Positions 15,405 to 24,441 of a stretch of 64,000 nt of DNA are shown here, one piece after another. How positions within the stretch are numbered: position 1 is the first letter of the stretch; each line of letters opens with the position of its first letter. The notes beneath the pieces were generated by a model. It ran no database searches, was not told where the DNA came from, and saw only the letters and a program-made list of their open reading frames with translations. This stretch comes from Neobacillus endophyticus (GTDB lineage: Bacteria; Bacillota; Bacilli; Bacillales; Cytobacillaceae). A program made the position numbers and the translations under genes. The stretch lies in assembly GCF_013248975.1 (NCBI RefSeq), contig NZ_JABRWH010000001.1, positions 3,554,001 to 3,618,000 on the forward strand. Direction: 5' to 3'.

Positions 15405-16775
15405 ATGTCAGATCGCAGACTTGTCATTGCAGGGACAGGCAGTGGAGTAGGCAAAACAACAATTACGATTGGGCTGATGTCTGCTTTAAGGAAAAAAGGA
15501 TATACAGTTCAAGGCTTTAAGTGCGGCCCGGATTATATTGACCCGACCTACCACACGGCGGTTACCGGAAGGGTTTCAAGAAATATTGACAGTTGGATGC
15601 TGGATCATAAAATGGTCCAAGAGATCGTCAACCGTGCCAGCACGGGAGCGGATATTTCGATTATTGAAGGTGTAATGGGATTCTTTGACGGCAAAGATCC
15701 AACGAATAATATGGGTTCAACTGCTGAGATTAGTATCATCACGAAAAGCCCTGTTGTTCTTGTTGTTAATTGTGCCAGTATGGCCCGAAGCGCAGCAGCA
15801 ATTGTCAAGGGATTTCAAGAGTTTCTTAAAGAAACACAAATAGTTGGTGTGATCGCTAATCAAGTGGGAAGTGAAGGGCATTTCAAAATCGTCAAGGTTG
15901 CGATTGAACAAGAGTGCGGTATTCCGGTACTTGGCTATTTGAAAAAAGATCAAGTCCTGACCATTCCTGAACGTCATTTAGGATTAATTCCATCTGTCGA
16001 ACGAGGCGAACTAAATCCGTTTTTTGAGCAGCTTGGTGATACCATCCTGGAAACGGTAGATGTCGATGCTTTATATGGGCTCGCAAAGGCAGCAAAGTTA
16101 GAGATCCCTAACTCCCAGTTTGGTTTGAAGGAAAAGAACGCAGTGAAAATAGCTGTTGCAAGAGATGCAGCTTTTAACTTTTATTATCAGGAAAATTTTG
16201 AAATGTTAGAAGCTGCAGGGGCAGAATTAATTGAATTTTCACCATTAAAAGGTGAACCATTACCTGATCAAATAGACGGCTTTTATATTGGCGGCGGGTT
16301 CCCGGAAGAATTTGCTGAAGAATTGGCAGAAAAAACCGAAGTAAAACGTTCCATCCGGGCTGCGATCGAAAAAGGCCTGCCAACCCTGGCGGAATGCGGC
16401 GGTTTTATGTATCTAACTGAATATCTGGAAACAACAGATGAAAAAAGCTATGCAATGGTTGGCATCATTCCTGGAAAAGTGAAAATGCAATCAAGGCTGC
16501 AAGCTTTAGGGTATCGTGAAATTAGAGGTGAAGAGGGGAACTTTTTACTGAAGGGTAATCTGATTGCCCGCGGACATGAATTTCATTACTCTACCTTCCA
16601 TCCGAGAACAGAATTTCAGCATGCCTATCAGACGCAAGGAATGCGGGGATTTAAGGAAGAGGGCTATATGAATGGAAATTTGATCGCTGGTTATACCCAT
16701 TTTCATTTTGGGTCATGTCCGGAGTTGGTAGAAAATTGGATAGAAAAATGTAAGGAGTTTCAACAAAATGGCTAA
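15405..16775 (+). CDS. cbiA: CbiA, cobyrinic acid a,c-diamide synthase
   Basis: It amidates the a and c acetate side chains of cobyrinic acid with glutamine and ATP. The 456-residue enzyme has an N-terminal P-loop domain (AGTGSGVGKTTITIGL, then FKCGPDYIDPTYH and EGVMGFFDGKD) and a C-terminal class-I glutamine amidotransferase domain with the nucleophile Cys in LAECGGFMYL. The start at ATG 15405 follows a GAGGGGG ribosome site; an earlier in-frame TTG near 15378 has none. It overlaps cbiP by 8 bases. Confidence 0.95.
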   Translation: MSDRRLVIAGTGSGVGKTTITIGLMSALRKKGYTVQGFKCGPDYIDPTYHTAVTGRVSRNIDSWMLDHKMVQEIVNRASTGADISIIEGVMGFFDGKDPTNNMGSTAEISIITKSPVVLVVNCASMARSAAAIVKGFQEFLKETQIVGVIANQVGSEGHFKIVKVAIEQECGIPVLGYLKKDQVLTIPERHLGLIPSVERGELNPFFEQLGDTILETVDVDALYGLAKAAKLEIPNSQFGLKEKNAVKIAVARDAAFNFYYQENFEMLEAAGAELIEFSPLKGEPLPDQIDGFYIGGGFPEEFAEELAEKTEVKRSIRAAIEKGLPTLAECGGFMYLTEYLETTDEKSYAMVGIIPGKVKMQSRLQALGYREIRGEEGNFLLKGNLIARGHEFHYSTFHPRTEFQHAYQTQGMRGFKEEGYMNGNLIAGYTHFHFGSCPELVENWIEKCKEFQQNG

Positions 16776-18285
16776 GGCGCTTCCGATCATGTTTCAGGGG
16801 ACAAGTTCAGATGCCGGGAAAAGTGTACTCGTTACAGCGTTTTGCCGTATTTTTACCCAAGATGGATTTAGAACGGCTCCATTTAAATCGCAAAATATGT
16901 CCTTAAACTCGTATATCACCATAGATGGAAAAGAAATTGGCCGAGCCCAGGGTGTACAGGCAGAAGCGGCTGGTATTCAGGCCACTACCGATATGAACCC
17001 GATTTTAATAAAGCCAAACCGCGATAATGAAGCACAGATTGTCGTACATGGAAAACCATATAAAAATTTGGAAGCTGGTGTATATCGGAAAGAGTTTTTC
17101 TTAACAGGTATTGAACTGATCAAGGAATCTCTATCTGTGCTTTCAGAAAGTTACGAACGGCTTGTGATTGAAGGTGCAGGAAGTCCTGCAGAGATTAACC
17201 TGAATGATCGGGAATTGGTCAATATGCGGGTCGCAAAATTGGCTGATGCTCCTGTCATTTTGATAGGGGATATTGAAAAAGGCGGCGTGTTTGCCAGTTT
17301 AGTAGGCACCCTGCAGTTATTAGAGCCAGAAGACAGGGATCGGGTTATTGGGGTTATTATTAATAAATTCCGGGGTGATCTTTCTCTCTTAGAATCTGGT
17401 TTGACATGGTTTGAAGAATACACAGGAAAGCCTGTTCTTGGGGTTATCCCACATCTAGACCATTTAAATATCGATGCAGAGGATTCTGTGATTTTAAATC
17501 AATACACCTCTAGCCCCAATATGGAAAGGGAATTAGATATCGCTGTAATTCAATATCCTAGAATCTCTAATTTTACAGATGTGGATCCATTTTTTTCTGA
17601 ACCTGATTGCCATGTGCGTTTTATAACGAAACCTGAACAGCTTCAACAACCCGATTTAGTCATTCTGCCAGGTAGCAAAAATACGATGGATGATTTCTTG
17701 TTTTTAAAAAACAGTGGCCTAGCTCAAAGAATAATAGAATTAAAGCAGAATCATAAGGCTATGATTTTCGGGATTTGCGGTGGGTATCAAATGCTTGGCG
17801 AGGAAATTCAGGACCCATTTGGCGTTGAATCCCAGGAACAAAAAGTACAAGGACTCTGTATGCTGCCGATCCAGACCACTATTTCAAAAGAAAAGACCAC
17901 CGTGCTGTCAAATGGAGTTCTACATCTATTTGGCAAAAGCTTTGCTGTGACAGGTTACGAGATTCATATGGGGGAAACTGTGAAAAAAGAAGAAGGACTG
18001 CGCTTCATTGAAACGAAGAATGGAGCAGACGGCTGCATTACAGTGGATGAAAAAGTAATGGGCACCTATTTTCATGGTATTTTTCATAATGATGAATTTC
18101 GGAAGGAACTGCTCAATCACCTTCGCAAAACAAAAGGTTTAGCTCCGATTGACAAGCGGATTTCGTTTAATCAGTTACGTGAAGAAGCGTTTAACCGTCT
18201 GGCAGACCATGTACGCGCACATGTAAATTTAGATTATATTCACCAAAAAATGATGGAATTTCAAAATGGGAGGATTCCGCGATGA
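16768..18285 (+). CDS. cbiP: CbiP, cobyric acid synthase
   Basis: It carries out the four remaining side-chain amidations that give cobyric acid. The 505-residue protein has a dethiobiotin-synthetase-like domain (MFQGTSSDAGKSVLVTAFCRIF, FKSQNMSLNSY, RAQGVQAEAAG) and a glutamine amidotransferase domain with the nucleophile in FGICGGYQMLGE and a late His in GTYFHGIFHND. Its ATG lies inside the end of cbiA. Its stop overlaps cobT by 4 bases. Length and motifs are normal. Confidence 0.95.
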   Translation: MAKALPIMFQGTSSDAGKSVLVTAFCRIFTQDGFRTAPFKSQNMSLNSYITIDGKEIGRAQGVQAEAAGIQATTDMNPILIKPNRDNEAQIVVHGKPYKNLEAGVYRKEFFLTGIELIKESLSVLSESYERLVIEGAGSPAEINLNDRELVNMRVAKLADAPVILIGDIEKGGVFASLVGTLQLLEPEDRDRVIGVIINKFRGDLSLLESGLTWFEEYTGKPVLGVIPHLDHLNIDAEDSVILNQYTSSPNMERELDIAVIQYPRISNFTDVDPFFSEPDCHVRFITKPEQLQQPDLVILPGSKNTMDDFLFLKNSGLAQRIIELKQNHKAMIFGICGGYQMLGEEIQDPFGVESQEQKVQGLCMLPIQTTISKEKTTVLSNGVLHLFGKSFAVTGYEIHMGETVKKEEGLRFIETKNGADGCITVDEKVMGTYFHGIFHNDEFRKELLNHLRKTKGLAPIDKRISFNQLREEAFNRLADHVRAHVNLDYIHQKMMEFQNGRIPR

Positions 18286-19337
18286 ATGGAATAATGGTTG
18301 ATATTAAGCCTTTAAATAAAGAGATGGGTCAAAAGGTAAAGGCGTATGTTGATAACCTAACCAAGCCTCTAGGCAGTTTAGGAAGATTGGAGGAACTGGC
18401 CATTCAGCTGGCAGAAATAACTTCTGAAGACTTTCCGATTGTTACACCTCCTGGCGTGATAGTATTTGCAGCCGATCATGGTGTAGTCGAAGAGGGTGTA
18501 TCCGCATTTCCACAAGAAGTGACTGTTCAAATGGTCTTGAACTTTCTAAATCGGGGTGCTGCGATCAATGTCTTTAGCAAGCAAATCGGTGCAGCGTTTG
18601 AAGTAGTGGATATTGGCGTTGCAGCAGAAATTGCAGCGGAAGGTGCCGTGCATCGCAAGGTTCGATATGGCACAGCTAATTTCTGTAAACAGGATGCCAT
18701 GACAAGGCAAGATGTTGAAAAGGCAATAGCAGTTGGATATGAGCGAGCCGAAGCGATGATACACCAGGGATGCAAATGCTTAATTCTCGGTGAAATGGGA
18801 ATTGGCAATACAACTTCCAGCAGTGCGATCCTCGCCGTTTTAAGTGGTCAGGAAGTAAGTTCCCTTGTCGGCCGTGGGACAGGCATTCCTTCAGAACAAA
18901 TCATCCATAAACAAGAAGTCATTTCCTTGGCTATAAGGGAAAGACAGCCAGATCGAATGGACCCAATCGACATTTTTGCGAAAATCGGCGGGCTGGAAAT
19001 TGCTGCCATGACGGGAGCCATGTTAGCGGCTGCTGCGAATCGTGTTCCTATTCTTGTTGATGGTTTTATCTGTACCATAGCGGCACTGATGGCAAAGGAA
19101 ATTTGCCATACAGCGAGTGATTATATGATCGTAGGGCATCGTTCAGTCGAACCTGGGCACTTAATCGCCCTTCAATTATTAGGAAAGAAACCGATTCTTG
19201 ACTTGGATTTGCGCCTTGGTGAAGGGAGCGGGGCAGCAGTGGCATTTCCGATCTTACAGTCTGCAACATTAATGCTGAAAGAGATGGCCACCTTTGATTC
19301 TGCAGGAGTTTCAAAAGAGAAAGAAGGAGACGAATGA
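18282..19337 (+). CDS. cobT: CobT, nicotinate-nucleotide:dimethylbenzimidazole phosphoribosyltransferase
   Basis: It makes alpha-ribazole phosphate, the activated lower ligand, from nicotinate mononucleotide and a benzimidazole. The 351-residue protein carries KPLGSLGRLEELA, FAADHGVVEEGVSAFP, GEMGIGNTTSSSAI and DGFICTIAALMA. The catalytic Glu is probably in VGHRSVEPGH. GGGAGG lies 7 bases before ATG 18282. The presence of CobT, but not cobU, cobS or cbiB, shows that nucleotide-loop assembly is only partly encoded in this cluster. Confidence 0.95.
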   Translation: MNGIMVDIKPLNKEMGQKVKAYVDNLTKPLGSLGRLEELAIQLAEITSEDFPIVTPPGVIVFAADHGVVEEGVSAFPQEVTVQMVLNFLNRGAAINVFSKQIGAAFEVVDIGVAAEIAAEGAVHRKVRYGTANFCKQDAMTRQDVEKAIAVGYERAEAMIHQGCKCLILGEMGIGNTTSSSAILAVLSGQEVSSLVGRGTGIPSEQIIHKQEVISLAIRERQPDRMDPIDIFAKIGGLEIAAMTGAMLAAAANRVPILVDGFICTIAALMAKEICHTASDYMIVGHRSVEPGHLIALQLLGKKPILDLDLRLGEGSGAAVAFPILQSATLMLKEMATFDSAGVSKEKEGDE

Positions 19338-19879
19338 TGACGAAAGAAAATAGCGGACTCACTCTGGTATACACAGGTGATGGCAAGGGAAAAACAACGG
19401 CCGCTCTTGGCCTTGCGATTCGTGCAGCCGGTCGGGGAAAGCGAGTCATTATGATCCAATTTATAAAATCTCCCGAAAGAACGTATGGAGAGAAAATAAT
19501 TTTTGAGAAATTGGGAATTGAAATCTATCAAATGGGAGCTGGATTTACCTGGACAAAAACCCCAGAAGTACATAGAGAGGCATTAAAATCAGCCTGGGCC
19601 TTTACGAAAGATAGAGTGGTTAATGGAGGATATGATGTGGTAATTCTGGATGAACTGAATAATGCTTTGGCAATAGAAAGGTTCCCAATCGCTGATGTCC
19701 TGCCATTACAGGAGGTACTAGAATTAATCCAACAGCGGCCAAAGGAAATGCATCTTGTTATTACCGGCCGCTCTGCAAAAGAAGAAATCATGGAATCGGC
19801 GGACTTGGTCACAGAGATGAAGGCAGTAAAGCATTATTATGATGAAGGAATACCTGCAGTGAAGGGAATTGAATTTTAA
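19334..19879 (+). CDS. btuR: BtuR/CobA-type corrinoid adenosyltransferase
   Basis: It transfers the adenosyl group from ATP to cob(I)alamin precursors. The 181-residue protein has the P-loop VYTGDGKGKTTAALGLAIRA, then QFIKSPERTYGE and DVVILDELNNAL, which define the CobA/BtuR/CobO family and separate it from PduO and EutT types. Two Met codons (19334 and 19337) follow AAGGAG; either could start. Its TAATG overlap with the next gene indicates tight coupling. In the Bacillus megaterium operon btuR is likewise near the end. Confidence 0.93.
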   Translation: MMTKENSGLTLVYTGDGKGKTTAALGLAIRAAGRGKRVIMIQFIKSPERTYGEKIIFEKLGIEIYQMGAGFTWTKTPEVHREALKSAWAFTKDRVVNGGYDVVILDELNNALAIERFPIADVLPLQEVLELIQQRPKEMHLVITGRSAKEEIMESADLVTEMKAVKHYYDEGIPAVKGIEF

Positions 19880-20982
19880 TGAGGCTGATTGAAAAATATG
19901 GGCATGGCGGTGATTTACTTACCGCTCATCAGGTATTTAATAAAGCTTCCGGCGAATTCCTGGATTTTAGTGCAAATATTAACCCGCTTGGTCCACCTGC
20001 AAAAGTATTAGATTTGTTAAAGGAGCGGCTGGAAACCATTGTTCATTATCCAGATCCTGCCCATCGAGTTCTCAAACAAAAGCTGTCTGAGAGGAATAGG
20101 GTTTCCGATGATCAGATTTTAATAGGGAATGGAGCCGCAGAGTGTATCTCCTTAATTCTTTTAGGATTACAGCCCAAAACAGTCGGTTTAATCTACCCAT
20201 GTTTTTCTGAATATGAACAGTTGTCTGTGGCCTTTGGTGCCAAAATCAATTCTTGTTATGGAAAGCTTGAACTTGATTTTAAACCAGACATTTCAGAGTT
20301 AAATTTACTGCTTTTAGAATCAGACCTTGTGTTCATCGGCCATCCAAACAATCCGACCGGTGTTCTGTATACAATGGAAGAGCTCGTCCAGATTGCTGAA
20401 CAGGCAAAAAAAACCAATACATATCTAGTGATAGACGAGGCATTTATTGATTTTCTTCCCAAGCAGCTGCATATTACTCTTCTACAGAAATTGGAACGAT
20501 ATAGGCATGTTCTGATTGTGCGTTCCATGACAAAGATTTATGCGATTCCCGGACTTCGTCTAGGATATGTGCTGGCACATCCCGAGCTTATTGGCAAACT
20601 TCAAGCCAAGCAAGTAACGTGGAGCGTCAATCAAATGGCACTCATTGCGGGGGAAGCAGTTCTTAACGAAAGGGAATACGAGGATGAAACCATTGCACTT
20701 GTTAAGGAACAAAGAAATTATGTTAAACAGTCAATAGAAGAACAATTGGGATGGATGGTATTCCCTGGACAGGCAAATTTTCTATTAATAAGAATTACGG
20801 ATGAACTAGCCGCTGCTGAGTTGCAATGGAAGTTGGGAGAAAGAGGGATCTTAATTCGCTCCTGCGCCATGTATCAAGGATTGACAAGCCAGGATTTTCG
20901 GATCGCGATTCGAACAAAGAAAGAAAATGACTGTTTACTACAAGCCTTAAAAGAGGTGGCCCATGAGGGGATTCAGCCATGA
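19879..20982 (+). CDS. cobD: CobD-like L-threonine-O-3-phosphate decarboxylase (PLP)
   Basis: A class-I/II aminotransferase-fold PLP enzyme of 367 residues. The opening YGHGGDLLTA and the segment LDFSANINPLGPP mark CobD/CobC decarboxylases, which make (R)-1-aminopropanol phosphate for the corrin side chain. GHPNNPTG and VIDEAFIDF are PLP-fold signatures. The Schiff-base Lys is probably in VRSMTKIYAIPGLRLGY. It starts in a one-base overlap with btuR and overlaps cobC by 4 bases. A histidinol-phosphate aminotransferase is the main alternative, but the N-terminal motif and the operon favour CobD. Confidence 0.9.
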   Translation: MRLIEKYGHGGDLLTAHQVFNKASGEFLDFSANINPLGPPAKVLDLLKERLETIVHYPDPAHRVLKQKLSERNRVSDDQILIGNGAAECISLILLGLQPKTVGLIYPCFSEYEQLSVAFGAKINSCYGKLELDFKPDISELNLLLLESDLVFIGHPNNPTGVLYTMEELVQIAEQAKKTNTYLVIDEAFIDFLPKQLHITLLQKLERYRHVLIVRSMTKIYAIPGLRLGYVLAHPELIGKLQAKQVTWSVNQMALIAGEAVLNEREYEDETIALVKEQRNYVKQSIEEQLGWMVFPGQANFLLIRITDELAAAELQWKLGERGILIRSCAMYQGLTSQDFRIAIRTKKENDCLLQALKEVAHEGIQP

Positions 20983-21590
20983 CCATAACAAGATTGATTC
21001 TTGTAAGACATGGAGAAACGGACGAGAATTCTTACCACTATTACCTTGGTCATTATGATGCTGAATTAAATGATAAGGGCAGAAAGCAGCTTCGAGTCTT
21101 GACTAGTAAGTTGAAAAATAAAGGCGAACAAATTGACGTGATTTATTCCAGTGACTTGTCCAGGGCTAACGAAAGTGCCCGAATGATTGGAGAAGAGTTT
21201 CAAGTTAAGCCATTGCCCGTATTTTCCTTAAGGGAATTGAACTTTGGGGATTGGGATTGTAAAACTTATGAGGATATCAAGTTGGATGATCAGAATCAAT
21301 TGGAGATGTGGGTAAATAATCCTTATAAAACGGCCCCACCAAATGGTGAATCCCTGCTTCAGCTTGGCGAACGGATCGACAATTGGCTCCAACAAATCTG
21401 TTCAACCAAAGGACGAAACGAAACCATTCTTATTGTTAGCCACGGCGGCCCCATTCGCTGGATTCTTAGCAAGTGGGTCATGGGTGATTCTAATGAATTT
21501 TGGAAGGTGGAAGGAGTAGGCCACGGAAAAGGAATCATTATTGATTTTGATCAACAAACAGGAATATTTACGATAGTAGATCGACTTTAA
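20979..21590 (+). CDS. cobC: CobC-like alpha-ribazole phosphatase (histidine phosphatase)
   Basis: A 203-residue phosphoglycerate-mutase-fold phosphatase. The motifs LILVRHGETDENS, IYSSDLSRANESA, LRELNFGDWD and VSHGGPIRWI supply the two catalytic His, Arg and Glu. In cobalamin operons this family removes phosphate from alpha-ribazole phosphate or from cobalamin phosphate. Here it overlaps cobD by 4 bases, which supports that role. By sequence alone a general phosphatase could not be ruled out. Confidence 0.86.
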   Translation: MTITRLILVRHGETDENSYHYYLGHYDAELNDKGRKQLRVLTSKLKNKGEQIDVIYSSDLSRANESARMIGEEFQVKPLPVFSLRELNFGDWDCKTYEDIKLDDQNQLEMWVNNPYKTAPPNGESLLQLGERIDNWLQQICSTKGRNETILIVSHGGPIRWILSKWVMGDSNEFWKVEGVGHGKGIIIDFDQQTGIFTIVDRL

Positions 21591-21614
21591 TCAGGGAGAG
21601 AAAGGGGGAGACCC

Positions 21615-21653
21615 ATGAACAAAAAGCTCCCACGAATCTTGAACGAACTTTAA
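21615..21653 (+). CDS. Possible 12-residue leader peptide between cobC and the metal permease
   Basis: ATG 21615 follows AAGGGGGAG and opens MNKKLPRILNEL before TAA. It lies in the 89-base gap before the permease gene. It may be a tiny leader or a relic; there is no homology to rely on. Confidence 0.25.
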   Translation: MNKKLPRILNEL

Positions 21654-21679
21654 CTAGTTTAAGAGAGAGGATTTGATGA

Positions 21680-22486
21680 ATGGAAACCGTCTCGTTAATT
21701 CTTTTGGTGTTTGTGTTGGGACTTCGCCATGGATTAGATGCAGACCACCTGGCCTGTATCGATGGTTTAACTCGATATAATTGGCGTAGGAATAGTCCTA
21801 TTGCCCGCTGGGTAGGCACATTATTTTCAATTGGTCATGGATTGGTTGTAACATGCATTGCACTAATATTGGGGATTTTTATGAAGAACTTTAGGATCCC
21901 TGAACTTGTTAATACACTGGTAACTTGGATCTCGATTATTTCTCTATTTAGTATTGGAACATTAAATATTTACAATCTGTTACGGACGAAATCAATAGCG
22001 GATGGAAATTATCAGATCAGTGGGATCAAAGGAAAATTCCTGCCAAGAATTGTACAAGAAACAACGAACCCGTTTTTTGTTATTTTAATAGGGGGAATAT
22101 TTGCCTTGGCTGCGGATACCGTCAGTCAAACTTCCATGTGGGCCATCGCAGCTGGAAATACAGGAAGTTATATGCCCTTATTACTGGGGATCGTCTTTAT
22201 GTTTGGAATGATCTTAACCGACACCATAGATTCATTCGTTGCATTCCGTGTGATAAACCAATCGAATCGATTCGGACAATCAGCATCACGATTAATGGGA
22301 TGGATCATTGTCTTATTGGCTTATGGAGTTTCCTCATATGAAGCCTTTACGTTTTTCTTCCCATGGGCTGAACTTGATTTCGAAATGATCGGCATCATCT
22401 TGTTTGGGGTATTGATTCTTGGTTTTGTCTATATCAGCCTCCTTTCGAAAAAACAGGCAGCCATTTCAATAAGAAACAATCGCTAA
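21680..22486 (+). CDS. NixA/HoxN-family cobalt or nickel permease
   Basis: A 268-residue membrane protein with about seven hydrophobic helices. The motif GLRHGLDADHLACID (H-x4-D-H) in the first helix is the metal-binding signature of NiCoT permeases. A second motif, SIGHGLVVT, and the later TDTIDSFVAFR are also typical. Its place at the end of the cobalamin operon suggests cobalt uptake for CbiX (inference); the sequence does not separate cobalt from nickel. GAGAGGA precedes ATG 21680. Hairpins at 22521 and 22559 close the transcription unit. Confidence 0.9.
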   Translation: METVSLILLVFVLGLRHGLDADHLACIDGLTRYNWRRNSPIARWVGTLFSIGHGLVVTCIALILGIFMKNFRIPELVNTLVTWISIISLFSIGTLNIYNLLRTKSIADGNYQISGIKGKFLPRIVQETTNPFFVILIGGIFALAADTVSQTSMWAIAAGNTGSYMPLLLGIVFMFGMILTDTIDSFVAFRVINQSNRFGQSASRLMGWIIVLLAYGVSSYEAFTFFFPWAELDFEMIGIILFGVLILGFVYISLLSKKQAAISIRNNR

Positions 22487-22520
22487 AAACGAGAAACTTG
22501 TTTAGAGTTAGAAATATCTG

Positions 22521-22540
22521 AGGTGCCTTTTTTTGCACCT
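22521..22540 (+). terminator. Short hairpin after the metal permease
   Basis: AGGTGC and GCACCT flank a loop that contains seven T. It lies in front of a stronger terminator. Confidence 0.4.
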
Positions 22541-22558
22541 AAAGAAGCAATGTCACAT

Positions 22559-22603
22559 ACACCCTTCTTTTGCAATCGAATTGTGGAAGAAGGGTGTTTT
22601 TTA
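22559..22603 (+). terminator. Intrinsic terminator closing the cobalamin operon
   Basis: ACACCCTTCTT at 22559-22569 pairs perfectly with AAGAAGGGTGT at 22587-22597 and is followed by a T-rich run. Confidence 0.85.
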
Positions 22604-22791
22604 TTTTTCACCGATTGATCATCGGCTTTATTGCAGTACCTTCTTCCATTTCAAACTTGTTAAGTGTGATTTAACCCCTTGACTTTTCCTGAGAGTGTTA
22701 GATTCAAAACCATTATTTTTTACTCTCAACCATTGCTGGTAATTGATTTTACAACATTCTACTATCAAAAGATAAAAATCAACGGCGCCAA

Positions 22792-22860
22792 AAGTCATAA
22801 AGTTGTCAAAAAGTAGACAAAAAGTTGACGGAAAAAAATAAAAATGTTTGCTACTATAAT
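22792..22860 (+). promoter_or_regulatory. cyd promoter with four 11-bp-phased boxes and TATAAT
   Basis: AAGTCA, TTGTCA, TAGACA and TTGACG begin at 22792, 22803, 22814 and 22825, exactly 11 bp apart with AAAG-type 5-bp spacers. A perfect TATAAT lies at 22855-22860, too far (24 bp) from TTGACG for a normal -35. The pattern suggests activation by an OmpR/PhoP/ResD-type regulator; in Bacillus subtilis cyd responds to ResD. Identity of the binder is inference. Confidence 0.6.
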
Positions 22861-22971
22861 AGTGGGCAGATGAAATAGCAATTTCTAGAAAGTATTAGTT
22901 ATTGTTTTAGAATATGTCTAAAAAGCCGGCTTTATTTTTGTCATTCTAAATTTATTTTACTGAAGACATCT

Positions 22972-22989
22972 TTGTGAAACATTGAACAA
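22972..22989 (+). promoter_or_regulatory. Rex-like operator upstream of cydA
   Basis: TTGTGAAACATTGAACAA matches the Rex consensus TTGTGAA-N4-TTCACAA except for two bases in the right half. Rex, the NADH-sensing repressor, controls cydABCD in Bacillus subtilis. It lies 44 bases before the cydA ATG, inside the leader. Confidence 0.6.
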
Positions 22990-23033
22990 TTTACACTATG
23001 GATGTAGTGAAAAACAATTAGGGAGGTACGGTT

Positions 23034-24440
23034 ATGGATCAGTTATTATTGGCAAGAATTCAGTTTGCTGTAACAACGGTTTACCACTTTTTCTTTGTGC
23101 CGCTTTCGATCGGCCTAGTGTTTATAGTGGCTTTGATGGAAACTTTGTATGTTGTAAAGAAAGATGATGTTTATAAAAAAATGACCAAATTCTGGGGCCA
23201 CCTGTTTTTGATTAACTTTGCAGTTGGAGTGGTAACAGGAATTATTCAAGAGTTCCAATTCGGGATGAACTGGTCAGATTATTCCAGATTTGTCGGAGAT
23301 GTTTTTGGCGCTCCGCTTGCGATTGAAGCATTGCTTGCCTTTTTTATGGAGTCTACTTTTATTGGTTTGTGGATTTTTGGCTGGGAACGATTATCCCCCA
23401 AATTGCATTTAACAAGTATTTGGCTCGTTTCACTCGGAACCATTCTCTCAGGTTTTTGGATTTTAACAGCAAATTCCTTTATGCAGCACCCTGTCGGATA
23501 TATGTTGAAAAATGGACGGGCGCAAATGAACGACTTTCTTAGCTTAATAACTAATGGTCAAATTTGGGTGGAGTTCCCGCATGTAATGACAGGTGCCCTC
23601 GCTACAGGTGCTTTCTTCGTTGCAGGAATAAGCGCCTATAATTTGTTAAAGAAAAGAGAAGTGGGATTTTATAAAAAATCGATGAATCTAGCCCTTATTC
23701 TTGGGTTGATTGGCAGCTTGGGCACCGCATTAAGCGGCCATGAGCAAGCCCAATATCTTGTCAAAACACAGCCAATGAAAATGGCAGCAGCAGAAGGGAT
23801 CTGGAAGGATACACCAAGTCCTGCGCCATGGTCTGCATTTGCCATCATTGATACGGCAAAAAAACAAAACAAGTTTGAAATCAATATTCCCTACGCTCTT
23901 AGCTTTCTATCATACTCTAAATTTGATGGCAGTCTGAAAGGTATGGACACTCTGCAAAAAGAATATGCGTCCAAATACGATCAAAAAGTCGGAAAAGGCA
24001 CAAACTACATTCCTCCAGTTAAAACAACGTATTGGAGCTTCCGCCTAATGGTTGGTTTTGGTGCTGCTATGATTCTATTATCCATTATTGGGCTATTCCT
24101 TTGGAGAAGAGGTACACTGGAAACCAATAAAGTATTCTTAAAGTTTTTACCTCCTAGCATTTCATTTCCATTTTTAGCCAATACATTTGGCTGGATTATG
24201 ACCGAGGTAGGCCGCCAGCCATGGACAATCTTTGGTCTCATGACAACAAATAGTTCAGTTTCGCCGAATGTCTCTGGAGGCAGTGTCTTATTTTCCCTTA
24301 TTATGTATATGTTAATTTTTACTGTCCTGGCATTTGTGATGGTTTATTTAATGGTCCGGGAAATCAAACATGGTCCTGCTGCACATGAAAATATGGAAGT
24401 TCATCATAAATTGGATCCATTTGATAAGGTAGGTGCTTAG
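23034..24440 (+). CDS. cydA: Cytochrome bd quinol oxidase subunit I
   Basis: The haem-bearing subunit of the high-affinity terminal oxidase, 468 residues with about nine membrane helices. The N-terminus LARIQFAVTTVYHFFFVPLSIG contains a haem-ligand His region. EFQFGMNWSDYSRFVGDVFGAPLAIEALLAFFMEST is the conserved core, followed by GHEQAQYL and the quinol-loop area, which is of the short (S-type) form usual in Bacillus. GTYWSFRLMVGFG-like and NTFGWIMTEVGRQPW motifs occur late. The strong ribosome site AGGGAGG lies before ATG 23034. It heads cydABCD, probably controlled by Rex and a phased-box regulator. Confidence 0.96.
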   Translation: MDQLLLARIQFAVTTVYHFFFVPLSIGLVFIVALMETLYVVKKDDVYKKMTKFWGHLFLINFAVGVVTGIIQEFQFGMNWSDYSRFVGDVFGAPLAIEALLAFFMESTFIGLWIFGWERLSPKLHLTSIWLVSLGTILSGFWILTANSFMQHPVGYMLKNGRAQMNDFLSLITNGQIWVEFPHVMTGALATGAFFVAGISAYNLLKKREVGFYKKSMNLALILGLIGSLGTALSGHEQAQYLVKTQPMKMAAAEGIWKDTPSPAPWSAFAIIDTAKKQNKFEINIPYALSFLSYSKFDGSLKGMDTLQKEYASKYDQKVGKGTNYIPPVKTTYWSFRLMVGFGAAMILLSIIGLFLWRRGTLETNKVFLKFLPPSISFPFLANTFGWIMTEVGRQPWTIFGLMTTNSSVSPNVSGGSVLFSLIMYMLIFTVLAFVMVYLMVREIKHGPAAHENMEVHHKLDPFDKVGA

Positions 24441-24441
24441 G

